Source: Desulfamplus magnetovallimortis (GTDB taxonomy: Bacteria; Desulfobacterota; Desulfobacteria; Desulfobacterales; Desulfobacteraceae). Taken from it: a stretch of DNA of 64,000 nt. The position numbers and the translations under genes are program-made. This document shows, piece after piece, positions 9,382 through 18,227 of the stretch; within the stretch, counting starts at the first letter, position 1, and each line of letters opens with the position of its first letter. The DNA lies in the NCBI RefSeq assembly GCF_900170035.1, contig NZ_LT828540.1:508960-572959 (forward strand). Reading direction: 5' to 3'. The notes beneath the pieces were generated by a model. The model was not told the DNA's origin and made no database searches. It saw only the letters and a list, made by a program, of their open reading frames with translations.

Positions 9382-9518
9382 GACGTTTAAAAGAAATTTA
9401 CCATGACAATGCTGCTTTAACAAGGAGTTTGTCCACTAAATATCCTTATGAATTGCTGACAAAAATTCATTTGCAATTGCCACAAATGATGTTAATAATA
9501 GAAAAAAACAAAAGAGTG

Positions 9519-9565
9519 CTTAGCGCCCTTCGGGCGGGCTTTTCCATAACTACTTGCTTTTGCAG
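9519..9565 (+). repeat. R6 GC-rich hairpin repeat
   Basis: CTTAGCGCCCTTCGGGCGGG followed by CTTTTCCATAAC and, a little later, CTTTTGCAGG. Similar sequence lies at 14176-14225 and 56176-56212. CGCCC-TTC-GGGCG is a compact stem-loop followed by CTTTTCC, so it could end transcription. It stands out from the AT-rich background. Confidence 0.6.
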
Positions 9566-9661
9566 GTGATAAATTGTAATTCTTATACGATTATATTATT
9601 GCAATGTCAGCACTTATTTTAAAACTCATTCTTTTACAGGGATTTAAAGAGTTAACTCACA

Positions 9662-11017
9662 ATGAAAGTTTTTCCCCTGCACACTTCTGATAATAATTGC
9701 CTGTCAGATTTTTCCGGCTCCTCGGATAACATTAAAAAGGTATCCGTCAATTCCGACACACATGATTATCCAGGTAGATCTGATGATTCAGAAATATTTG
9801 ATAATGCAGAGACATCTGATCATTTCGAACACACCAAAACATTTCTTTCAAAAAAAATACTTAATACAAACAATGCAAAAAATGAGATTCTCCAAGACTA
9901 CAAAAATTGTACCATCAGCAAAGAGGTTACAGAAGAGGATTACAACATTTTTTTCAGCGTGGTATCAACAGATCTTACAAGCAAACAAATATGTTGCATA
10001 ACAGAGCCTACACAAACATTTCCACGTCAAAAAGCAGTGCTTGCGGTTCACTGGCATCCTGAATTTATTCCCATTGAAATGATTGACAAACGTATTGAAC
10101 AGATGTTTCCCAACCGTGAAAAAGAGTTGATCATTCCAACCCAACACAACGAAATCATGAGCTACAAGGGATTCTCGGGGGTTGAAGTGGACTGCTGGTC
10201 ACGGGGATTTAACCAGAAAATTCAACTGCTGCTCCATTTTAAAAATGAATCAACAAAAAATGCTCATATGCTGAAAGATATGCTTGCACACACTTTTAAG
10301 TACAGATCCTCCCAGCTTTTTGAGTTTATTGATACAATCACCAAGCCACATGAAGAGCGTATTGAAGCTGCAGCAAAGCAAACCGGAGCCAACTCCGATC
10401 TTATCAGGTTTGTCCAGATTCATGTTGCAAAAATTGAACAGCTCATTGACCAGAACCTATCAAGTATTCCTGCCCAATCAATTAAAAACAAGGTTTTGAG
10501 AAATTTTTTCGATTTTCTTCGCCCAAGATACGGTGATCAATTGATTGACAGAGCACAAACATTCCTCACTGCCGTGAAGCAGCAAGTCAAAGCTGATTTT
10601 TCCCTGGAATATTTCTTCAGGACATCGGAAGTAATTGAAGAGGCAAGATCGCTAAATGCCGGAATTATTATTCCTCATCCAGAGCAGTTCTGGCCGGTTC
10701 TTCTGGCTGATTATGATGTTGACGGCGTGGAAGTATGGAATCCACAGTCACAAAGATATACAGATTTTCTCATTTCTGTTATAAGGGATCTTAACAAAAA
10801 ACAGCACCACAGCGACAGGCCATTACTTATATTCATGGGAGATGATACCCATTTTGGTGAAAAAGTAATCCATCCTGACAGACAAAACCTTATGAAAGCA
10901 GCAAGAGAGATCGGTATCCAACCGCCATGGGATGATCTTAACATTGCAAAGGCCCTTGTAATGTCTGGTATAAACCGTGAAAAAGTAATTGACGAGTATA
11001 AAAATCGCATAAAATAA
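9662..11017 (+). CDS. PHP-like metal-dependent phosphoesterase, probable GAK-associated protein
   Basis: 451 residues. The first ~90 are Ser/Asp/Asn-rich and look disordered. The rest has motif blocks resembling PHP-superfamily hydrolases: HWHPE (130-134), QHNE (161-164), GVEVDCWS (173-180), IIIPHPEQFWP, DGVEVWNP and MGDDTHFGEK. These His/Asp/Glu clusters would bind two or three metal ions. PHP domains hydrolyse phosphoesters, as in HisK and polymerase-associated PHP domains. It stands two genes upstream of the GAK-type ATP-grasp gene on the same strand, which suggests one pathway. The ATG start is weakly supported (AAAGAG 11 bases before it). The fold assignment is from motifs only; substrate unknown. 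Confidence 0.6.
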   Translation: MKVFPLHTSDNNCLSDFSGSSDNIKKVSVNSDTHDYPGRSDDSEIFDNAETSDHFEHTKTFLSKKILNTNNAKNEILQDYKNCTISKEVTEEDYNIFFSVVSTDLTSKQICCITEPTQTFPRQKAVLAVHWHPEFIPIEMIDKRIEQMFPNREKELIIPTQHNEIMSYKGFSGVEVDCWSRGFNQKIQLLLHFKNESTKNAHMLKDMLAHTFKYRSSQLFEFIDTITKPHEERIEAAAKQTGANSDLIRFVQIHVAKIEQLIDQNLSSIPAQSIKNKVLRNFFDFLRPRYGDQLIDRAQTFLTAVKQQVKADFSLEYFFRTSEVIEEARSLNAGIIIPHPEQFWPVLLADYDVDGVEVWNPQSQRYTDFLISVIRDLNKKQHHSDRPLLIFMGDDTHFGEKVIHPDRQNLMKAAREIGIQPPWDDLNIAKALVMSGINREKVIDEYKNRIK

Positions 11018-11018
11018 C

Positions 11019-11178
11019 GGCATCTTTCATTTATCGGTTTACACTTTTTTTGAACCATGATTTTTTTGATTACAGGATTACCTTGATTATAATCATGTTA
11101 TTCCTATAATCCTTTTAATCATGGTTCAAAATTTTCAGAAAAGTGTAAACTACTTTTTGAGTCGATATGAAAGATGCC
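11019..11178. mobile_element. R2 MITE-like element (160 bp) with 8-bp target duplication
   Basis: Ends GGCATCTTTCAT and ATGAAAGATGCC, with TTTACACTTT and AAAGTGTAAA inside and an inner inverted repeat GAACCATGATT/AATCATGGTTC. AAAATAAC occurs at 11011-11018 and 11179-11186. The left duplication contains the stop codon of the PHP-like gene (11015-11017), so the element landed at its very end without changing the protein. Confidence 0.87.
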
Positions 11179-11264
11179 AAAATAACTTCACAATTTATAC
11201 TATTATTTATAATTATTTTTCATTTAAAAAAACAGCTTAATAAACAGGAAACCACTTTCCATCC

Positions 11265-12908
11265 ATGAGAAACATCCTCGCAAATTTCAAATTTCTTGCC
11301 ATTGAAACTGAAAACCAGATAAAGCTTACACGTGGTCTGCTGTCGGATTTCAACCTTGAGGTGCTGGAAAAAATAGGCGCCAAGGATGATTACATCGACA
11401 ATCTGAAAACCACAGTGGAAAACGCCTGTTTTTCAACTATTGCAACACTTAAACCTGCCGGAAACCAGGACGCCATCACAAGGATCAGAGCAATACACAT
11501 TATGTGTATAAATCTTGAACGAATTGCGGATTTCTGCGTCAATATCACCCGCCAGACAAGGTTTCTTTCAAGCTCGGAGTGTATTCAAAAATACGATTAC
11601 AAAACCATGTTCAATGTAATCCAGCGTAGTATCTCAACCATTATGAAAGTTTTTGATGCAAACGATCTTAATGGCGCACTGCAAATCTGTAAAGCTGAGT
11701 TTGAGCTGGATCGACTCTGGGAAGATAGTTTTAAAATCATACTTGAGGATCTTAAAAAAGGTCAAAGTGTTACAGATCTCATCACCATCATTTTCATATT
11801 TAGATATCTGGAACGTATAGGAGACTCAATTCTTAACATCGGGGAAGCACTTATTTTTGCCATCATGGGTGACCGCATCAAAATAAGGCAGTTTGAAGCC
11901 CTTGAAAAGACCCTGTCAGAATCAGGCTTTGAAGGAACCCTTAACGATATTGATTTTGCATCAATATGGGGCTCAAGGTCAGGATGCCGTGTTAGTAAGG
12001 TGAGCCGGAAAAAACCTTCCGGATTCAAGGCTCAGGGAATATTCAAAGAGGGAAAAACCGAAAAGATCAAAAAAGAGCACCAGAATATATGTAGATGGGA
12101 GACCATTCATCCCGGACTTGCACCAAGGGTTTTTGGTTACTACGAAAAGTACGACACAGCATCAATGCTTGTGGAGTTTCTGTCAGGTTGTACACTGGAT
12201 CAGATTTTACTCACAGAGGAGCCTGAAAATATCAACAACGTTCTCTTTATTTTTGAACAGACTGTTATGGATATCTGGGAAAAAACCTTGAAACCAGTAG
12301 AAATACAGACTGATTACATGGCACAATTGAACAAACGCCTGAACGCAATCAAGCGTGTCTATCCGGAGTTTTGCAGAACCGTAAAAAAAAATACAGGGAG
12401 CGCCGACATTCGCAGCAAATACACCACCCAGTCCCTGATCATATCATGCCAGCAGATTGAAAAAAGTATCCCTGCACCTTTTTCAGTATTTATTCACGGT
12501 GATTTTAATACCAACAATATTGTTTACAACCATGAAGAAGAGAAGATCAACTATATTGATCTCCATCGTTCAAAAGATGCAGACTATGTTCAGGATGCAT
12601 CTGTATTTCTGGTTTCTAACTTCAGAATGCCTGTATTTGAAGCAGAATTCAGAGAGCGTTTAAGCCGAACAACCCTTTATTTTCTGAATGTTTTCCGAAC
12701 ATTTGCAAAGGATAACAATGATACCACCTTTGAAGCAAGAATGGCACTGGCACTTGCTAGATCCTTTTTCACATCAACACGTTTTGAGCTTCAATATGAA
12801 TTTGCAGGACAGATGTGTCAAAGAGCACATATGCTCATGGAAAAAGTTCTAAATCATAAGGATAAATGGGAGAATTTTACACTTCCAGACTCAATCCTTA
12901 TCTATTGA
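11265..12908 (+). CDS. PhoU-domain / aminoglycoside-phosphotransferase-like kinase fusion
   Basis: 547 residues. The N-terminal ~215 residues are a PhoU-like helical bundle with two copies of the metal-site motif: LERIADFCVNI (E85, D89) and LERIGDSILNI (near 182). The C-terminal ~280 residues are an APH/choline-kinase-like phosphotransferase with the catalytic loop FIHGDFNTNNIVYN (near 410) and metal-binding INYIDLHRS (near 430). PhoU proteins regulate phosphate uptake. APH-fold enzymes phosphorylate small molecules or proteins. The fusion would join phosphate-linked regulation to a kinase, but the substrate is not visible. The next gene starts 38 bp downstream. This gene, the PHP-like gene and the ATP-grasp gene form a plausible unit. 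Confidence 0.8.
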   Translation: MRNILANFKFLAIETENQIKLTRGLLSDFNLEVLEKIGAKDDYIDNLKTTVENACFSTIATLKPAGNQDAITRIRAIHIMCINLERIADFCVNITRQTRFLSSSECIQKYDYKTMFNVIQRSISTIMKVFDANDLNGALQICKAEFELDRLWEDSFKIILEDLKKGQSVTDLITIIFIFRYLERIGDSILNIGEALIFAIMGDRIKIRQFEALEKTLSESGFEGTLNDIDFASIWGSRSGCRVSKVSRKKPSGFKAQGIFKEGKTEKIKKEHQNICRWETIHPGLAPRVFGYYEKYDTASMLVEFLSGCTLDQILLTEEPENINNVLFIFEQTVMDIWEKTLKPVEIQTDYMAQLNKRLNAIKRVYPEFCRTVKKNTGSADIRSKYTTQSLIISCQQIEKSIPAPFSVFIHGDFNTNNIVYNHEEEKINYIDLHRSKDADYVQDASVFLVSNFRMPVFEAEFRERLSRTTLYFLNVFRTFAKDNNDTTFEARMALALARSFFTSTRFELQYEFAGQMCQRAHMLMEKVLNHKDKWENFTLPDSILIY

Positions 12909-12946
12909 CAATCAAAAATGTAAAAATTCATAATGGAAATATCCAC

Positions 12947-13822
12947 ATGAAAAAAATAGGCATAATCGGAACCCCTGGTGGTTGGTCTTCAGAAAGACTT
13001 GCTGATACTGTTGAAAGGAAAACAGGATACAGACTTCTTGTTCCACTAAACACTATTTCCTTTGACCTTGAAACAGGAAGCGCCTGGTTTAAGGATACTG
13101 ACATCTCAAAACTTGATGCCCTGATTATTAAAAAAGCGGGACGGCATTACTCTCACAACCTCCTTGATCGTCTTGAAATCCTGAGAGCCATTAACGAGAA
13201 AGGGCTTCAAGTCTTTTCCAGCCCTTTAAGGATTATTCGTGTACTTGACCGCCTTACCTGCACTGTAACACTTAAAAATGGCGGAATACCCATGCCACCT
13301 ACCACCATTACAGAAAATCATGATGCTGCTGTCAAGGCTGTTGAAAAGTATGGAGAAGCGGTTTTCAAGCCCCTATTTTCATCCAAAGCAATGGGCATGA
13401 AGATAATGCGTCCATCCCCTGAACTTGAAAATCAGATAGAACTTTTCACAAAAAAAAATTCAATGATGTATATCCAGAAAAAAGTAAATCTTGGGGGAAA
13501 AGATCTTGGAATTGTTTTTCTTGGCGGAGAATATCTGGCAACATATGCAAGGTGTAATGACGGTTCTTCCTGGAACACCACAACAAAATTTGGTGGAAAG
13601 TATCAGCCATATACTCCATCCAGTTCAATAATTGAGATAGCATACAAGGCACAGGCGCTTTTTGGCCTTGATTTTACATGTGTGGATGTGGCAGAAACAG
13701 ACAACGGGCCTGTTGTCTTTGAAGTTTCTGCATTTGGTGGCTTTAAAGGTATCCTTACTGCCTGTAAGATTGATGCTGCTGAACTTTATGTTGATTATGT
13801 GTTAAATAAAATAAAAGCATAA
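12947..13822 (+). CDS. GAK-system ATP-grasp enzyme
   Basis: 291 residues from ATG 12947 (MKKIGIIGTPGGWSSERLAD). The frame is open upstream to 12866, but that would overlap the previous gene and add residues not expected in the family. The sequence follows what I recall of the GAK-system ATP-grasp family: LLDRLEILRAINEKG, VLDRLTCTVTLKNGGIPMPP, GKDLGIVFLGGEYLATYAR, WNTTTKFGGKYQPY and GPVVFEVSAFGGFKGIL. ATP-grasp enzymes join a carboxylate to an amine or thiol using ATP. The GAK system, named for its ATP-grasp and HprK-related kinase genes, has no established product. HprK-related kinase B, the CofD-like protein and the XXXCH protein usually associated with it are not in this window. PHP-like and PhoU-kinase genes lie upstream instead. 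Confidence 0.85.
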   Translation: MKKIGIIGTPGGWSSERLADTVERKTGYRLLVPLNTISFDLETGSAWFKDTDISKLDALIIKKAGRHYSHNLLDRLEILRAINEKGLQVFSSPLRIIRVLDRLTCTVTLKNGGIPMPPTTITENHDAAVKAVEKYGEAVFKPLFSSKAMGMKIMRPSPELENQIELFTKKNSMMYIQKKVNLGGKDLGIVFLGGEYLATYARCNDGSSWNTTTKFGGKYQPYTPSSSIIEIAYKAQALFGLDFTCVDVAETDNGPVVFEVSAFGGFKGILTACKIDAAELYVDYVLNKIKA

Positions 13823-14075
13823 CATAAAGACCTCAAACCGGATGAATCTGCAAAAAGTGGGATTCCAAGAACTATTCAGTCATAACCCACTGGATTTATT
13901 AATAACGTTTTTGGCATTTCCGCCTTTTTAAGATACCATAAAAAGCGATTTTTAATGGACTTAAAAAATTATAATTAACAGCACGCTTGCAACTCTCTTT
14001 TAATATGTGCTATCTTGACTTTCAGTTTTGACAAAACACCTCCTGATTTATACAAACAAAATCGCAAAAAAAGCT

Positions 14076-14178
14076 TAGTATTCGGGTTTAATTAACTTAC
14101 CCAAGCTCCCCATGGCAAGCCTGTAAGAGGTAGCTGGGGGTGAGATGAATGGGCAAGTTATTAAAAATCAATTCATTA
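14076..14178. mobile_element. R5 MITE-like element, diverged copy
   Basis: 103 bp. The left end TAGTATTCGGGTTTAATTAA leads into CTTACCCA; the right end TGGGCAAGTTATT leads to ATTCATTA. The ends match the R5 terminal pattern (TAnGGAAT...AATAACnTnCCCATT) with several changes. The length equals the better copies at 29.0 and 43.4 kb. Confidence 0.55.
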
Positions 14179-14225
14179 GCGCCCTTAGGGCGGCCCTTTC
14201 CACAACATCCTGTTTTTGCACGGGA
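14176..14225 (+). repeat. R6 GC-rich hairpin repeat
   Basis: TTAGCGCCCTTAGGGCGGCC, then CTTTCCACAAC and CTGTTTTTGCACGG. CGCCC-TTA-GGGCG is the stem-loop. It parallels 9519-9565 in sequence and in standing just upstream of a plus-strand gene. Confidence 0.6.
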
Positions 14226-14267
14226 AAAAATGGATTTTTTTTACTATTAAATTATTTGGAGACATTT

Positions 14268-15722
14268 ATGAAATATTTATCCATTCCGCAGATAGCTACA
14301 AAACTTGATATAAATGAAAATACTATTCGCAGATACATTACACGTTTTTCAATGTTTTTCAATGATATCCAGATCAGTGACCAAACTGAAAAATATGCTC
14401 CTGATGCAGTTAATATCATTCGTGATATTAACACATGCTACAGCAAAAAAGGGCTTCGTAAAGATGCAATAATAGAGCTTCTTGGTGAAAAATACACCTG
14501 CAAGACCCCTTCTGCTCCAGAAACCAATGACAACACAGCTAACGGAACATCTATGAAATCTCTTTCCAGTGACACTCAGGCATTAAGTGATATTCAGGGA
14601 TTAGTTGTACGAATGGAGAACATTGAATCCAAGATTGAATATATACTGGACAAAATCATAAACAATCTGCCATCTTCAACAACAGATCAAGATCATAGTG
14701 TTCATTCAGGCAAAAAAAATCATGTGTTACCTGAGGTTGAAAGAGAGACAAACCTGCCGGAAAAAATTGAAGAGCCAGCAGCCCAGAAGAAAATAGAAGA
14801 AGAACCTATTAAGATAAAAGAGGAAACAGCTTCAGAGGCAAAAATAGAAGAACCGGACACAATAGATACCTATTCTGAAGTTGATTCCGGATTATCCAAT
14901 GAAAATTCTATTTCAAAAGACTTAACAACTACTGATAGTGAAAGTGATAGTGAAGAGTTTGATAAAGATCAGGTCAGCAAAGTTATTGCTAACCTTAAAG
15001 ATAACCAAAATATGACATGGGTTGAGATCTCTTACCAGTTGAAAGAAATGGGCTACAGGCCACCAGACAAAAATAGAGAACGTTTTCACCATTTAGCAAT
15101 AGCTAATTATTATAAATATGGAAAAAATCGTTTTTCAACTGAAAGTATTGATAATGCATTAACTCCGCAGTTCCCTGACAATCAGAATGATGAACCCAAA
15201 AACAAATCATTGGAAACAGATCAACAAAAATCAAGCATATCTTCTGAAGAGAAAGAAGAAAATTCTTATCTATCTGACTCAAAAGAACAAAATGGGGTAA
15301 AAACAGACGATAAAAATGCAACTGACAATATACAATCGTCCGATAAAAATGAAAAAAATAACTCTGATGATATAAAATCCTCCGACGAAAGCGAAAAAAA
15401 TGAAATTGAAGATTTCAAATCTTCTGACGAGAATGAAAATGAAATAGAAAATTTGAAACCTTCTGAGGCAGCTAATACTCCTGATTGGGAACAAAAGGAG
15501 GAGTATCGGGAGTTCACATTAAACCTGATCCTTAAACTGAAAAAATCTGGTATGACCTACAAGGAGATAAAAGAGACACTTTACAAAATGGGAATAAAAA
15601 CCCGTAAAGGCATGGATAAATGGAGTACAGGTACCATTGGCAATATTATCACTGCTGCTGATCAATCCGGGTCAAAAAAACGTAAAAAAGCAAAGAAAAG
15701 CAAAAAAACAAAGAAAAAATGA
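14268..15722 (+). CDS. Helix-turn-helix protein with acidic linker and lysine-rich tail
   Basis: 484 residues from ATG 14268, which has GGAG six to seven bases upstream; an open frame to 14145 has no such site. Residues 1-70 look like a MerR/excisionase-type helix-turn-helix (YLSIPQIATKLDINENTIRR). A short coiled coil follows (LVVRMENIESKIEYILDKII). About 200 residues of Ser/Asp/Glu/Lys-rich linker then include imperfect repeats of the type SSDxNExN. Two further small modules, near 240-290 (TWVEISYQLKEMGYRPPDKN) and 415-465 (KKSGMTYKEIKETLYKMGIK), look like recombinase-type HTH helices. The C-terminus is a run of Lys/Arg, likely nucleic-acid binding. No catalytic residues of a recombinase are seen. 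It may be a regulator or nucleoid-binding protein; no specific function is claimed. Confidence 0.7.
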   Translation: MKYLSIPQIATKLDINENTIRRYITRFSMFFNDIQISDQTEKYAPDAVNIIRDINTCYSKKGLRKDAIIELLGEKYTCKTPSAPETNDNTANGTSMKSLSSDTQALSDIQGLVVRMENIESKIEYILDKIINNLPSSTTDQDHSVHSGKKNHVLPEVERETNLPEKIEEPAAQKKIEEEPIKIKEETASEAKIEEPDTIDTYSEVDSGLSNENSISKDLTTTDSESDSEEFDKDQVSKVIANLKDNQNMTWVEISYQLKEMGYRPPDKNRERFHHLAIANYYKYGKNRFSTESIDNALTPQFPDNQNDEPKNKSLETDQQKSSISSEEKEENSYLSDSKEQNGVKTDDKNATDNIQSSDKNEKNNSDDIKSSDESEKNEIEDFKSSDENENEIENLKPSEAANTPDWEQKEEYREFTLNLILKLKKSGMTYKEIKETLYKMGIKTRKGMDKWSTGTIGNIITAADQSGSKKRKKAKKSKKTKKK

Positions 15723-15767
15723 TACAAAAAATAAGATTCAGCATTTTCAGGATATAAAAACTGCCCT

Positions 15768-15785
15768 GGCTGTCATCAGACAGCC
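15768..15785 (+). terminator. Stem-loop after HTH gene
   Basis: GGCTGTC-ATCA-GACAGCC is a perfect 7-bp stem with a four-base loop, 45 bp after the HTH stop codon. The following TTAATC is only weakly U-rich, so it is a candidate terminator rather than a textbook one. Confidence 0.55.
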
Positions 15786-15788
15786 TTA

Positions 15789-15820
15789 ATCATGAAAATG
15801 CGGAGATCTGTTTTCATGAT
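15789..15820. promoter_or_regulatory. Perfect 10-bp inverted repeat upstream of the rsbW-like gene
   Basis: ATCATGAAAA and TTTTCATGAT are exact inverted repeats separated by 12 bases, ending 22 bp before the start codon of the RsbW-like gene. It could be an operator or a second terminator hairpin. It lies where a repressor would block the operon of the RsbW-like kinase, phosphatase and beta-helix genes. Confidence 0.45.
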
Positions 15821-15842
15821 AAATATGGCAGAGAGGTGATCA

Positions 15843-16253
15843 ATGATTTCCAGTACATGGTCAGCAACACTTGACTCTTTGATATCAATGCAAGAACATG
15901 TTTCGTCCCTTGCAGTTGAGGCCGGAGCCACAGCAAAGCAGTCCTTGTCCATTTCCCTGATAGTGGAAGAGATTGCCGTCAATATAATCAACTACGCCTA
16001 TGACACGGAAGAATCACAGACCATTACCATTGAGTTTGATAAAGATTCAGATCATATATATATATCCTTTATTGACACAGGCTACGCATTTGATCCTTTA
16101 TCCGCAGAAGAACCTGATACAACAAAAGATTTAAATGATCGCCAAATAGGAGGCCTTGGCCTCTTTTTGGTTAAACAGATGGCTGATGATATTAAATATA
16201 ACAGATGTGACAACAAAAATATTCTTACAGTTACTTTAAATTTGACCAACTGA
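15843..16253 (+). CDS. RsbW-like anti-sigma factor / serine kinase
   Basis: 136 residues, a single HATPase_c_2 domain of the RsbW/SpoIIAB type. The N box is EEIAVNIINYAY (42-53), G1 is DTGYAFDP and G2 is GGLGLFLVKQMAD, all nucleotide-binding. Such kinases hold a sigma factor or another partner and phosphorylate a STAS-domain antagonist on Ser. AGGTGAT precedes the ATG. The phosphatase gene follows 21 bp later, so the two opposing activities are made together. No STAS or sigma gene is adjacent; the only STAS protein in the window is at 45.9 kb. Cytoplasmic. Confidence 0.88.
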   Translation: MISSTWSATLDSLISMQEHVSSLAVEAGATAKQSLSISLIVEEIAVNIINYAYDTEESQTITIEFDKDSDHIYISFIDTGYAFDPLSAEEPDTTKDLNDRQIGGLGLFLVKQMADDIKYNRCDNKNILTVTLNLTN

Positions 16254-16274
16254 AAGGCTATATACGGAGGAAAA

Positions 16275-18227
16275 ATGGTTCATTCTCTCCAATCTAAAAT
16301 CTTGATTCTTATTGGCGTAATTTTTGTTGCCACCACTGGAAGTATAATTTTTATTACTCAAAAAGATGTTAAAAATGCTGTGTTAAACACAGAGCAGAAA
16401 AATATCGAGAACATAAAAAATATTATTCACATAAATGTTGAAGGAAAATATAAAACCCTTCTTCTTGATAAAGTTGTTCTAATAAAGCTTTTGAAAAACC
16501 AGATTAAGAATGAGAATGTAATTCTTAAGAATGCAATTAACGAAATTTGCAGGCTATCGGACAACGAAACCGATGCCAGAGAGCAAATGGCATCATGGCT
16601 GAAAACAATAAGCATCTCATCAGATTTTTTTATATCTGACAAAAACTGCAAAATTTTTTTTCATTCTAAGGATATTCTAAAAGGGCAAAGTCTGGAAGAG
16701 ATAAAAGATGTCAAATCAAAACCAGTTTCCTCAAGTATTAACAATACAAACTTACCTTTTGATAAATTTGCTGTTTTTTCCTGCATGTCAATAGACAACA
16801 AAAAACTGGCATACATAACAACACTTTCCCGTTGGGGATGGTCCATTGGAGTTACAAATGACATATCAAGGATAGAGACCGAAACCCAGAATAAAATTGA
16901 TGAGATTATCAAAGTACTAAAGGAGAATTTTGACCAAATTAAAATTGCAGATACAGGAACTATTTTCCTTTTTGACAATTTAAGGAAAATATTGATTCCA
17001 CCTGCTGAAAAATATACTCCTGAAATATCAAATGACCTTCTTGAAACTCTTATGGAATCTAAAAACAGCGATTCTCCATCAAAAATTCTTCTGAACCAAA
17101 CAGAGATAAATGCCTACACATCCCATATAAAAGCCCTTGACTGGTATATAACAGCCCTTGTGCCTGTTGAAGAGATTAAAAGCCCTGCAAATAAACTTGC
17201 AGCAGGCCTTTCGCAAATCATCGGGGGTATTTTTCTTATTGGTCTTTTTGTTCTCATTATTGCAGTGAGGCGTTTTTCAGGACCATTGAAATCACTAACC
17301 ATGAAAATCAAGGATATTCCAAGCCAGGATCTTACTTCTCCTGAGTTAACCTTGAGCCTGAAACAGGATTTTTTCACAAAGAGGAAAGATGAAGTAGGTG
17401 CCCTTGCAAATTCATTTATTTATATGTTCCAGGAGTTGCAAAAGAATATTAAGCAGCTAATTGCAACAACCGCAGCAAAGGAGCGCATTGAAAGCGAATT
17501 AAATGTTGCAAGGGATATCCAACTTGGAATCCTGCCTAAAATATTTCCTCCCTATCCGGAAAAAGATGCATTCACCCTTCATGCCTACCTTGAACCTGCA
17601 AGGGAAGTCGGCGGTGATCTTTACGATTTTTTTCTGCTGGATGAAGATCACCTATGTGTCTCAATTGGAGATGTTTCAGACAAGGGCGTACCTGCTGCAC
17701 TATTTATGGTGATTACAAAAACCCTGATAAAAACCTATTCCGACAGCACAAGGTCTGCTTCAGATATTGTAACAAAAATAAATGAAGTTTTAAGCAAGGA
17801 TAACCCTAATTGCATGTTTGTTACTCTGCTTATAGGTATCCTAAATATTAGAACAGGTGAGATGCGATATATTAATGCAGGTCATAATCCTCCGCTTATC
17901 AAATCAGGAAACGAGACATTTTATCAAAAAGGGTTAAGTGGCCCAATTGCCGGAGCAATGGAAGGAATTGAATACAAAGAGCTTTCTTTGACATTAAAAA
18001 AAGGCGATATGCTCTTATTCTATACAGACGGGGTAACAGAAGCCATGAACTCTGAAAAAAAGCTCTTCTCAGATGATCGTCTAAAGAAACTTATAGAATC
18101 ATCAGACACCGTTATTCCAAAGGATATCATTGCTTCTGTTAATCGTGATCTTAAAAATTTTACCGCAGGAACAGCACAATCTGATGACATTACAATGCTG
18201 GCATTGGTTTTCAAAGGTGAAGAATGA
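16275..18227 (+). CDS. Membrane PP2C-type (SpoIIE/RsbU) serine phosphatase with sensor domain
   Basis: 650 residues. Helix 1 (about 7-26), an extracytoplasmic Cache-like sensor region (about 30-300), helix 2 (ISQIIGG-like region through FLIGLFVLIIAV), a HAMP segment and a coiled-coil linker lead to a SpoIIE-type phosphatase domain (about 420-648). Metal-binding acidic residues are visible in EVGGDLYDFF, IGDVSDKGVPAAL and QSDDITMLAL, along with INAGHNPPLI and MLLFYTDGVTEA. It should dephosphorylate the STAS partner of the upstream RsbW-like kinase in response to an external signal. The gene has GGAGG upstream and overlaps the next start by four bases (ATGA). Confidence 0.92.
   Translation: MVHSLQSKILILIGVIFVATTGSIIFITQKDVKNAVLNTEQKNIENIKNIIHINVEGKYKTLLLDKVVLIKLLKNQIKNENVILKNAINEICRLSDNETDAREQMASWLKTISISSDFFISDKNCKIFFHSKDILKGQSLEEIKDVKSKPVSSSINNTNLPFDKFAVFSCMSIDNKKLAYITTLSRWGWSIGVTNDISRIETETQNKIDEIIKVLKENFDQIKIADTGTIFLFDNLRKILIPPAEKYTPEISNDLLETLMESKNSDSPSKILLNQTEINAYTSHIKALDWYITALVPVEEIKSPANKLAAGLSQIIGGIFLIGLFVLIIAVRRFSGPLKSLTMKIKDIPSQDLTSPELTLSLKQDFFTKRKDEVGALANSFIYMFQELQKNIKQLIATTAAKERIESELNVARDIQLGILPKIFPPYPEKDAFTLHAYLEPAREVGGDLYDFFLLDEDHLCVSIGDVSDKGVPAALFMVITKTLIKTYSDSTRSASDIVTKINEVLSKDNPNCMFVTLLIGILNIRTGEMRYINAGHNPPLIKSGNETFYQKGLSGPIAGAMEGIEYKELSLTLKKGDMLLFYTDGVTEAMNSEKKLFSDDRLKKLIESSDTVIPKDIIASVNRDLKNFTAGTAQSDDITMLALVFKGEE

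Larger units (their letters stand above)
9184..9661. other. Intergenic region with R2 and R6 repeats
   Basis: No gene is supported in this 478-bp stretch between the kinase and the PHP-like gene. It contains an R2 element (9276-9381) and an R6 hairpin (9519-9565). The remainder is AT-rich and must hold the divergent promoters. Confidence 0.5.
13823..14267. other. Intergenic region with R5 and R6 repeats
   Basis: No gene is supported. The first 250 bp are AT-rich without clear structure. An R5 element (14076-14178) runs into an R6 hairpin (14176-14225) just upstream of the HTH gene, whose promoter must be here. Confidence 0.5.

Noticed and set aside
9238-9423. Small minus-strand frame upstream of the hybrid kinase
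   Set aside because: Overlaps an R2 element and has no coding features.
12866-12946. Longer start of the ATP-grasp gene
   Set aside because: Overlaps the PhoU-kinase gene by 43 bp and adds residues before the conserved MKKIGIIGTPGGW start.
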